A stretch of 64,000 nucleotides of DNA, taken from the NCBI GenBank assembly GCA_049322335.1, contig JBMORL010000104.1:3475-67474 (forward strand). The letters are read 5' to 3'. A model generated the notes under the pieces. It worked only from the letters and a program-made list of their open reading frames with translations. It had not been told where the DNA came from and did no database searches. Positions 48,101 to 53,955 of this stretch are shown one piece after another (within the stretch, counting starts at the first letter, position 1; every line of letters begins with the position of its first letter). A program made the translations under genes and the position numbers. Origin of the DNA: JBMORL01 sp049322335. GTDB lineage: Bacteria; Bacteroidota; Bacteroidia; Flavobacteriales_D; UBA2798.

Positions 48101-49602
48101 AAGATTGGGATTGGAATTACTTATCCGAAAACAGAAGTCTTGAATTTACCGCTGAATTTATTGATAAAACAAAAGCAAAATCTTGGAATTGGAAATTAGT
48201 TTCAAGACACAAATCCTTTTCACCGTCAGTTGAAATTCTAACCTTAACCAAAGATTATGATTTAGATTGGCAATACATTTCTAAGCATTCAAGTCTAAGT
48301 CCAACTAAAGAAATACTTGCCAAATTTGAAAACAAATGGCATTGGCAAAGCATTACAGAAAATCCACAAATCAATTTTGACGATATTGATTTTCTTGAAC
48401 GGTTTGCAGACAAATGGAATTGGAACTTTATATGTGAAACGGGAAAACTTGCATTGAACAACCAGATTCTAAACAAGTTCAAAGAACATTTAGAATGGAA
48501 TTTGATTTCATCAAACACGAATGTGCATTTCACGAAAGAAATAATTCAAGAGTTCAAACAGTTTTGGAATTGGTCAAATCTAAAAGCAAACAAAAGAGTT
48601 GAAGAACTTTTAGGGAGCTATGTTACAGACGAAATAAACAAAAACGCAACTTTAAATTTTATAGATAAAATTGAACAACAATGGTCTGAATGGAAAGGAA
48701 GTATTTATCACTTTTCACATATTGACAATGCTGTTGAAATAATTAAAAACAGAAAAATTCAAAGCAGAAATAAAGCGAACATAAAAGGAGATGCCGCAGG
48801 AAACGTTGTTCATCGTAGAGGGGATGCTCATAATTATGCACGCTTTTATTTTAGACCGCAAACACCAACACAGTTTTACAATGAGTTTTTAGGCAAAAAC
48901 ACAACAGACGGATATGAAACTCACGGAAATTGGATTTCCTGGTATGACAAAGCTAGAGGTCTAGGATTTCCAAAATGTCCAATTCCAATATTTTTTAGGT
49001 TTTCAATCAAGGAGGTTTTATTTAAATACGAAAAGAAATGTTGTGTAAGCAATGGAAATATGCAAGCTGATTCTACTCAATTCAATGCCATTGAAAAAAT
49101 GTTGGATAAATTCAATTTTGATTATTTGTATTCAAATATGAGTTACGACAAAGAGCACAATAGGAAGTATATGAATTACTCACAACAGGAATTTTTGGTT
49201 AAGGATGAACTTTCTTTTAAAGATTTATTCGACTTTGAAATTATTTGCCCATCGGAAGCAGACAGAACACTACTCATAAATTTATTAGGAAATGAACATA
49301 AAGACATTTTTTCAAAAATCGTAGTAGATAGACGTTATTACAACAATGAAAATCCACGAGTGAGAATAGAAGAGGAAGATTCTGAATTGCACATTTCTAC
49401 TAATTTTAGCGGAGAAGGTTATTTTGTTTTGAATGGAACATCCGATATAAAAGATATGGAAATTCTTGTTGGCGATGTTACCAAAACAAGCAAAGACAAA
49501 ATCATCTTCAAGTCAAACATTTCTCTTGGTAATGTAAAACAAAATATACAATTGAATTTTATAGATGAATCAAACAGAAGTTGGTTCGTTTATGCGAAAT
49601 GA
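45178..49602 (+). CDS. giant W-x-W repeat protein with C-terminal DarT-like ADP-ribosyltransferase
   Basis: About 1474 residues from the ATG at 45178. Residues 1-110 look like a winged-helix segment. From about 315 to 1150 the chain is a degenerate solenoid-like repeat of about 25-40 residues with cores such as WDWNYLSEN, WNWQVLSKR and WHWQSITEN; I count about 16 W-x-W motifs. Residues about 1173-1375 match DarT (DUF4433): SIYHFSHIDNAVEII (His1178), ARFYFRPQTP (Arg1222) and SQQEFLVK with putative catalytic Glu1338. A beta-sandwich tail ends the protein. DarT enzymes ADP-ribosylate thymidine in DNA and are countered by DarG macrodomains, the next gene. The fusion to a giant repeat array and pairing with a helicase are unlike the ~200-residue stand-alone DarT. 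The repeats may sense phage or restrain the toxin. Confidence 0.8.
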   Translation: MDSTKTTYATFPFEWTVKSTSYQIQYRKAFNINEIDEIFCSIINAKGNEINFSELGILLGFNLQDLAEIDIFKLYLKGLTEYNLIAVNEKEQKIQLTEFGQEAKQSKLKYKYYFATAELFNNQTATGETFDFSFKNVFDIENRLSHGKEFKEQILENPELKQKLQFQLFGNDIYKGEIVVLYESEPRISYKSISLQTEITAFDNSLELSIFKSGANKPEVQFLIGLPENTESKSKLLRQGMYHHILSVKTSITKQDIETYIDLLNWRELAGNPKLDWYDNTIFELFRKNGDGGIWSIISEKAPIESIKSIIEEYADYWNWTTLTERFDDEFIKEQIETFDWDFEELSYKEIELITSLLSNLNLKEKGWDWNYLSKNLPDKFIEEHIEDFPWDFYVITESKNEVFKNTFIKYRDKLETLILNNWNWKFISEEINLNFLHKNISGLASKLNWHTVLNRFFINEELTAKCLNDESFKTLLKQHLPENFVVAHQKYIWTPNLIDFFENQNLIQWETQKYINGFDTNENVEWSKPIFQKYHNRIIAENGFLNVSKQISDYSLIYEFPDFAWNWEGISQNKKLISNSTFIEKAFLGELSYSNNLLWNEILLQSTFDVSFWNKNLEAFNNTTESEKQAEFWKSLTRKEKSEYIFANKHFPWDWSFITENSSAETILDSYEDDELFEKWDWKIATRKFAKETVLELLEDFAQYLDWKYLINEVFTVENELAIDKQLPKIAACLTVVESEKRKEYWKDITCKIPFETLFPIVQATIQLDVFEWDWVYISNHKHFPTDFRTLNGFKEKINWDIFSSSQAIQKKFTYKKDEWTYQEFFKYVLKYLKSYSPNWNWNTLSRISDLNNNRDIVSIFKENWDWNYLSEFGGFLSPKKRDKDDYLLSLISGYSLIEFTFLSKRKDIKIDSSLILTYKDKDWDWQVLSENEKVEISNELILELKDKNWNWQVLSKRKNIEFSNETLLQLLDKDWDWNYLSENRSLEFTAEFIDKTKAKSWNWKLVSRHKSFSPSVEILTLTKDYDLDWQYISKHSSLSPTKEILAKFENKWHWQSITENPQINFDDIDFLERFADKWNWNFICETGKLALNNQILNKFKEHLEWNLISSNTNVHFTKEIIQEFKQFWNWSNLKANKRVEELLGSYVTDEINKNATLNFIDKIEQQWSEWKGSIYHFSHIDNAVEIIKNRKIQSRNKANIKGDAAGNVVHRRGDAHNYARFYFRPQTPTQFYNEFLGKNTTDGYETHGNWISWYDKARGLGFPKCPIPIFFRFSIKEVLFKYEKKCCVSNGNMQADSTQFNAIEKMLDKFNFDYLYSNMSYDKEHNRKYMNYSQQEFLVKDELSFKDLFDFEIICPSEADRTLLINLLGNEHKDIFSKIVVDRRYYNNENPRVRIEEEDSELHISTNFSGEGYFVLNGTSDIKDMEILVGDVTKTSKDKIIFKSNISLGNVKQNIQLNFIDESNRSWFVYAK

Positions 49603-49620
49603 TAGGTTTCATCTTTGTTT

Positions 49621-49628
49621 TAACTTTG
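49621..49628 (+). promoter_or_regulatory. -7 element ahead of macrodomain (antitoxin) gene
   Basis: TAACTTTG is a full match to the Bacteroidota TAnnTTTG element, 21 bases before the ATG at 49650 and after the toxin stop. No clear -33 TTTG at standard spacing. A private promoter would let the antitoxin be made independently of the toxin. Confidence 0.4.
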
Positions 49629-49649
49629 TGAATTATACAGTATAAAAAA

Positions 49650-50321
49650 ATGGCAATAAAACATATAAAAGGAAATATTTTTAATTCAAAGTGTCAAACC
49701 ATTGTGAACACAGTAAATTGTGTTGGCGTAATGGGAAAAGGAATTGCATTTGTGCATAGACTTCGATATCCTAAAATGTATGAGGAATACAAAGAGCATT
49801 GTAAAAACAAACTCATTAAAACAGGCTCTTTGTGGCTTTATACAAAACAGGAAAATGCACCTTGGATTTTAAGTTTCCCGACAAAATTTCATTGGAAATA
49901 TCCGAGCAAAATAGAATGGATTGAACAAGGTTTGCAAAAGTTTGTGGAAACCTACGACAAGAAAGGTATTACTTCAATTGCATTTCCTTTACTCGGAACG
50001 CATAACGGTGGCTTGGACACAAACCAAGTAAAACGTCTTATGGACGAGTATTTAGACAAATGTTCCATAGACATTGAAATTTACGACTATGACCCAAATG
50101 CAAATGACGACTTGTTTGCTTCTTTCAAAGCAAAATGGTTGTCGTTAGACGAAAAGACAATAAAAGCGGAGACAGGTATTCAACCACAGTACGCACGAAA
50201 AATATCAGAGATAATTCAAAACGGAGAAGCAAATTCAATGATTTTATTAGCCAATTATGACGGAATTGGCGAAAAGACATTAGAAAAAGCGTTTAACTAT
50301 GTATTGAACAGACCAAAATGA
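49650..50321 (+). CDS. DarG-like macrodomain protein (putative antitoxin)
   Basis: 223 residues. The macrodomain core is IVNTVNCVGVMGKGIAFVHR, then WILSFPTKFHWKYPSKIEWI and ITSIAFPLLGTHNGGLDTNQ, the same order of motifs as in DarG, which removes ADP-ribose from thymidine in DNA. The C-terminal ~70 residues form a short helical domain rather than the DUF4433-binding region of long DarG. It follows the DarT-like gene by 47 bp, so antitoxin-after-toxin order. It probably protects the host from its partner; a sensor role for ADP-ribose is a lesser alternative. Confidence 0.85.
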   Translation: MAIKHIKGNIFNSKCQTIVNTVNCVGVMGKGIAFVHRLRYPKMYEEYKEHCKNKLIKTGSLWLYTKQENAPWILSFPTKFHWKYPSKIEWIEQGLQKFVETYDKKGITSIAFPLLGTHNGGLDTNQVKRLMDEYLDKCSIDIEIYDYDPNANDDLFASFKAKWLSLDEKTIKAETGIQPQYARKISEIIQNGEANSMILLANYDGIGEKTLEKAFNYVLNRPK

Positions 50322-50335
50322 AAAGCCAACGCACA

Positions 50336-50400
50336 AAGCAAGCACATTTGCAAACCACACAAGCCGACACGCAGTCCAAAGTTTGCAAAAGAGCTTGCTT
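50336..50400 (+). other. ACA/AGA-loop hairpin H4
   Basis: Arms AAGCAAGC-ACA-TTTGCAAAC (50336-50355) and GTTTGCAAA-AGA-GCTTGCTT (50381-50400). End-side hairpin of cassette 2, 15 bases after the macrodomain stop. T-rich 3' flank. Confidence 0.7.
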
Positions 50401-50418
50401 TTCACCAACCCAAGAGAA

Positions 50419-50438
50419 AAAGAAATTTTAAAAAATGC
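50419..50438 (+). repeat. 20-bp terminal inverted repeat of cassette 2, right copy
   Basis: AAAGAAATTTTAAAAAATGC, the exact reverse complement of 41628-41647. Confidence 0.65.
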
Positions 50439-50515
50439 CCCACCGCACGACAAAAGACAATGAAAAACTTAGCATCAAATAGACCGACAAACCACGGCAG
50501 ACAAGGAAGCACTGG

Positions 50516-50647
50516 TGGTAACAGGCGTTTGGCTCAATGGCGGGTGAAGTGGTTAATTGAACATTCTACCTCGCATCAACTTTTGTGGTGTATTGACAGT
50601 TTTGTGCTCCGAAATCCGCCACTGCGCCAAGCGCCAAACCGTTGGGT
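50516..50647 (+). other. attC-like site B (end of cassette 2)
   Basis: 132 bp. R''-like TGGTAAC (50516-50522), R' GTTGGGT (50641-50647), a perfect GTTRRRY. Arms 50524-50543 and 50616-50635 pair 17 of 20, counting one G·T as a mismatch. Central GACAG at 50595, 46 bases before R', as in site C. Confidence 0.75.
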
Positions 50648-50711
50648 GCAATGCTGGTAGACCGACAGAAATCCTGAAAATTGGCTGAAAAACGGGCTAT
50701 TTTATTTTCAC

Positions 50712-50719
50712 TAACTTTG
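50712..50719 (+). promoter_or_regulatory. -7 element directly before EcoRV-like gene
   Basis: TAACTTTG, full TAnnTTTG match, ends 4 bases before the ATG at 50724, so transcription would begin at or near the start codon and give a leaderless mRNA. No clear -33 element. Confidence 0.4.
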
Positions 50720-50723
50720 GACT

Positions 50724-51695
50724 ATGAATTTAACGGACAAAAACAAATACAAATCTGATTTCAAAAAGGAACTCGACAAGTTTTCCGATAAGCTTGAAAA
50801 ATACGTTTCCACAGACAACGGTGACTGGACAGTTAAAGGGTTCATAGATGTGTACAAGAACATCTATACCATCTCCTCAGACACCAAAATTGTCTCTAAA
50901 ATCCTTGAAATACACATCTTTCCTCAAATCCTACAGTTCGCAGACAGCATAGATTATAAAATCATACTTGCCGAAAAACAAAATTGGTATCCAGACCTCA
51001 CTTTCGTTCACAAGAAAAATGACGAAGTTAAATTTGCTCTCGACATCAAAACCACCTTCAGACGAAACGACAAGACCGCTGGATTTACGTTAGGTAGCCA
51101 CGGAGGGTATTTTAAGGAGCGGGACAAAGACAAAAATATTCAGTTCCCATACAATCAATATTTGGGACACTACTGCTTAGGTGTAATCTACACACGAATT
51201 GATTTCACAGACGATATTGCTGAAACAGAAATCTTCCAAGTGGCCGAACTGCAAGAGGAATACGAGACAAAGCATAAGAAGGTTGGAGAAAGAGAAGTAA
51301 CAACAGTTAAAAACTTAAAATCAATTACTTCCGTAATAAAAGACTTCGACTTTTTCGCAGCCGAGAAGTGGAAAATATCAAGCGACAAACAAGGTTCAGG
51401 AAATACTGCAAACATTGGCTCCATTGTAGACATTGACGATTTGAGAAATGAGAATGGAATTTTCAGCAAATTAGGTGAAGAGTGGTTTGACGAGTATTGG
51501 ATTAACTATGGCTCTGCGACAAGAGTAAAGAATGGCAAGCCCGTTAAAATAACAACACTCAAAGACTTCTTAGAATTCAAAGGAAGAACTGACCTTTTAG
51601 AAAAAATTGTAACTAAAACAAAAGCAATTAAAGCGAATCCAAAGAAAGTAGTCGCTAAAAAAGTATCAAAGAAAAAAGGAGGGAAAGGGAAATGA
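50724..51695 (+). CDS. EcoRV-like type II restriction endonuclease
   Basis: 323 residues. Several blocks match EcoRV: SDTKIVSKILEIHIFPQIL, YPDLTFVHKK, FALDIKTTF, FTLGSHGGYF, FPYNQYLGHYCLGVIYTR, and KQGSGNTANIGSI followed by FDEYWINYG. The catalytic triad is in place at Asp91, Asp107 and Lys109, with the same spacing as Asp74, Asp90 and Lys92 of EcoRV. Expected to act as a dimer cutting a short palindrome; GATATC or a related site is possible, but specificity is not proven. About 75 residues longer than EcoRV, mostly an N-terminal extension and a Lys-rich tail. Overlaps the methylase gene by 4 bases (ATGA). Confidence 0.88.
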   Translation: MNLTDKNKYKSDFKKELDKFSDKLEKYVSTDNGDWTVKGFIDVYKNIYTISSDTKIVSKILEIHIFPQILQFADSIDYKIILAEKQNWYPDLTFVHKKNDEVKFALDIKTTFRRNDKTAGFTLGSHGGYFKERDKDKNIQFPYNQYLGHYCLGVIYTRIDFTDDIAETEIFQVAELQEEYETKHKKVGEREVTTVKNLKSITSVIKDFDFFAAEKWKISSDKQGSGNTANIGSIVDIDDLRNENGIFSKLGEEWFDEYWINYGSATRVKNGKPVKITTLKDFLEFKGRTDLLEKIVTKTKAIKANPKKVVAKKVSKKKGGKGK

Positions 51696-52663
51696 AAATA
51701 TTTACCCCTCCAATAAAAAGTCAAGGTATCAAAACCAAGTTAGTTCCTTGGATCATGGAACTTGCTCCAAAGACAAATGGCAAATGGATTGAGCCTTTTC
51801 TTGGAACAGGTGTTGTTGCTTTCAACTCCGGCTACAAAAAAGCCATCTTAAATGACGCTAATCCACACATAATTAATTTTTACAAAGCGTTACAGGAAAA
51901 AACAATCACCGCTCCGTTAATGAAACAATATCTCGAATCCGAAGGAGAATTGTTAAGTAAAGCAGATGATAAAGGTTACGAGCATTATTTAAAAGTTCGG
52001 ACACGTTTTAATAAAGATTATTCTCCATTTGATTTTATTTTTCTTTCTCGTGCAGGATTCAATGGAATGATGAGATTTAACAAAAAAGGCCATTGGAATA
52101 TCCCCTTTTGTAAAAAACCAGACCGTTTTGCTCAAGCATACGTTACTAAAATCACCAATCAGGTTTCAACTATTTCCCAAATCATCCAACCTAAGCCCAA
52201 CTGGACATTTCATAATAAATCATTTGGAGACATTATCCCTCTTGCGACCGAAAATGATTTTATCTACTGCGACCCTCCATACTTCGGGCGACATGTTGAC
52301 TATTATAACGGGTGGACGGAACAAGACGAAGAACTTCTGTTTAACTTACTTAGTGAAACGAAAGCAAAGTTTATCCTTTCAACTTGGCACCATAACGACT
52401 GGAGAGAAAATGAAATGATTAGTAAGTTCTGGAACAAATTTAATATTGTAACAAAAGACCATTTTTATCATAACGGTGGCAACATTGAAAACCGTAGGAC
52501 AGTTGTTGAAGCACTTGTATGTAACTTCGAGACAGCGCACTTTCAGCAACACAATCACGGCATGACAGAAAAGGCAAAAGCGAGACAGCTGACAATGCAA
52601 TTACACGAAGAAGCACAGCACCCAACAGCGGGCTTGCGCAATGCGGGGCTCATCGGCAAATAA
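51692..52663 (+). CDS. D12-class N6-adenine DNA methyltransferase (cognate of EcoRV-like enzyme)
   Basis: 323 residues. Motif I FLGTGVVAF (from Phe36), motif IV CDPPYFGRHVDYY (Asp194-Pro-Pro-Tyr) and FILSTWHHNDW place it in the D12 / Dam-like alpha class, the class of M.EcoRV. It should methylate adenine in the site cut by the partner nuclease. The ATG lies in the overlapping ATGA. The last ~16 codons run into attC-like site C (from 52620), so the tail HPTAGLRNAGLIGK is encoded by the recombination site and is probably dispensable. Confidence 0.9.
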   Translation: MKIFTPPIKSQGIKTKLVPWIMELAPKTNGKWIEPFLGTGVVAFNSGYKKAILNDANPHIINFYKALQEKTITAPLMKQYLESEGELLSKADDKGYEHYLKVRTRFNKDYSPFDFIFLSRAGFNGMMRFNKKGHWNIPFCKKPDRFAQAYVTKITNQVSTISQIIQPKPNWTFHNKSFGDIIPLATENDFIYCDPPYFGRHVDYYNGWTEQDEELLFNLLSETKAKFILSTWHHNDWRENEMISKFWNKFNIVTKDHFYHNGGNIENRRTVVEALVCNFETAHFQQHNHGMTEKAKARQLTMQLHEEAQHPTAGLRNAGLIGK

Positions 52664-52750
52664 AAATTCATCGCATTTAATTACCTTTGTTCCAGCGGAC
52701 AGCGAAGTGCTCCGAAACCCCGCACTTCGCAAGCCCGCGGAACGTTATAA
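52620..52750 (+). other. attC-like site C (end of cassette 3)
   Basis: 131 bp. R''-like ACCCAAC (52620-52626), a perfect RYYYAAC; R'-like GTTATAA (52744-52750). Arms 52628-52648 and 52718-52738 pair 19 of 21. Central GACAG at 52698, 46 bases before R', and GTGCTCCGAAA shared with site B. Confidence 0.75.
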
Positions 52751-52866
52751 GCAAGGCGGGCTGACATCTTCCTAAGACAATTTATCGGTCGACAAAATTA
52801 TTTCGGTTCCAAAAAAAATTGGCTGACTGTGCGACACTCGGGCGACCGCTCGACCCCAACACAAGA

Positions 52867-52882
52867 AGTTTAAATTTTTACA
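52867..52882 (+). repeat. 16-bp terminal inverted repeat of cassette 4, left copy
   Basis: AGTTTAAATTTTTACA; exact reverse complement at 56864-56879. The nearby GCGACCGCTC occurs as a direct repeat at both ends (near 52843 and 56880). Confidence 0.6.
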
Positions 52883-52923
52883 CCCACCGCACTTTTTCGG
52901 CAAAGCCGTTTTGGCTATCCCAC

Positions 52924-52989
52924 ATTGCAGCACTTTTGCAAGCCCGCACAAGCCACCGCACGACCAAAGGCTCGCAAAAAAGCTGCAAT
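52924..52989 (+). other. ACA/AGA-type hairpin H5 (degenerate loop)
   Basis: Arms ATTGCAGC-AC-TTTTGC and GCAAAA-AA-GCTGCAAT (52924-52939, 52974-52989). Same layout as H1-H4, but the internal loop is AC/AA. The loop CCCGCACAAGCC is similar to those of H1-H4. Start-side hairpin of cassette 4. Confidence 0.55.
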
Positions 52990-53114
52990 CTCCCACCCAC
53001 ACTACCATGATTATAATTTTTAACATATTGACCTTCAATAGTTGATAGAATGATTGATTTTATTAACTTAGCATTGTCAATAAATCAATAATTATCAATT
53101 TAAAACCTATTACT

Positions 53115-53867
53115 ATGGAAAATTCAAACTGCTTCCCAGGATCACGTTACCCACAATGGCCTTTCCCTTGGCCATTTCCCTTTCCTTTTCCTTTTCCCGA
53201 CCCATTCCCTCCTTATCTTAATTCTGTTACGTCAAGTTTTGGAAGTATTCACAACGAACTTTTAGATGGATACGCTGTGGCATTCCCGGCATTAAACGGT
53301 ACGCATCCCGAAATCTGGAATTTTATGATGACCGGAACCACTCGCCTAACTGCTCAAGAAGGAATAACTGGAGGAAAATTTATCTCATTTAAGGCCGCTA
53401 ACGATCACGCAGTAAACATTAAGGCAAGCCTCAATAATTATTTAAGAGAACTTGTTAAAGATGGCGAAATGACACCGTTTATTGCCGAGCAGACGAACAT
53501 AATGCTTGGTATTATAAAAGATACTGCTGATGGTACTGATATTTCTTTCCGACTAACAGCTTATGCCAATCGTATTGCTCTTAAGACTGACGTATCAGCC
53601 GAAGACAAAATGATTCTAATGGGTGGAGCTCAAGTAGGAATATATTCAGGGAATTTTTGGGATTACGCTTTAAAAACTGCATCAAGCCCTTATCATCAAA
53701 TAGCGGTTGATTTAAATGCGGGAGGTAATTTATTCAAAATAAAGTGGGCTGATTTAATTGGCTTTGTTGTTGGTGCAGTAGCTGGATCGGGTGGTGGACC
53801 CGTGGGTTCTGTTACAACCGGAATTGCTTTAGGCGGTTTTGCTTCCGAAGTTTTTGGAGAAAAATAA
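53115..53867 (+). CDS. unknown protein with aromatic-Pro N-terminus and glycine-zipper C-terminus
   Basis: 250 residues. The N-terminus has an alternating Pro/Phe stretch (WPFPWPFPFPFPFPDPFPP). The middle (about 45-200) is helical. The end is a Gly/Ala-rich hydrophobic segment (IGFVVGAVAGSGGGPVGS), a glycine-zipper pattern found in membrane-inserting or pore-forming proteins. No signal peptide. No family recognised. Its place as first gene of a defence-type cassette suggests a membrane-active effector, but that is guesswork. Confidence 0.5.
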   Translation: MENSNCFPGSRYPQWPFPWPFPFPFPFPDPFPPYLNSVTSSFGSIHNELLDGYAVAFPALNGTHPEIWNFMMTGTTRLTAQEGITGGKFISFKAANDHAVNIKASLNNYLRELVKDGEMTPFIAEQTNIMLGIIKDTADGTDISFRLTAYANRIALKTDVSAEDKMILMGGAQVGIYSGNFWDYALKTASSPYHQIAVDLNAGGNLFKIKWADLIGFVVGAVAGSGGGPVGSVTTGIALGGFASEVFGEK

Positions 53868-53955
53868 AAGTTTGTTGAATCATAAATGCGGGTTAGCCAC
53901 AACTATCCCGCATTTTATTTAATCCTCTTCTATTAATTTTCTTTCCTTTCAAAAA

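Larger units (their letters stand above)
41472..50641 (+). mobile_element. integron-like cassette 2 (helicase, DarT-like giant, macrodomain)
   Basis: Unit of about 9.2 kb. Its left edge GTTACCACCAATGC (41471-41484) matches the reverse complement of GCACTGGTGGTAAC (50509-50522) at 13 of 14 positions. It carries three genes with overlapping or short junctions, hairpins H2 and H4, and a 20-bp perfect terminal inverted repeat. Very large for an integron cassette. Confidence 0.75.
50642..52744 (+). mobile_element. integron-like cassette 3 (EcoRV-like RM)
   Basis: Unit of about 2.1 kb with an overlapping restriction/methylase gene pair. The left edge GTTGGGTGC (50641-50649) is the exact reverse complement of GCACCCAAC (52618-52626). 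It lacks the ACA/AGA hairpins found in the other three. Confidence 0.75.

Noticed and set aside
50460..50660. 66-residue ORF on the + strand
   Set aside because: It lies within attC-like site B, has no start signal and no protein-like composition.
51692..52663. Orphan Dam-like regulatory methylase
   Set aside because: ATGA overlap with an EcoRV-like nuclease and D12 class membership make it the cognate RM methylase.
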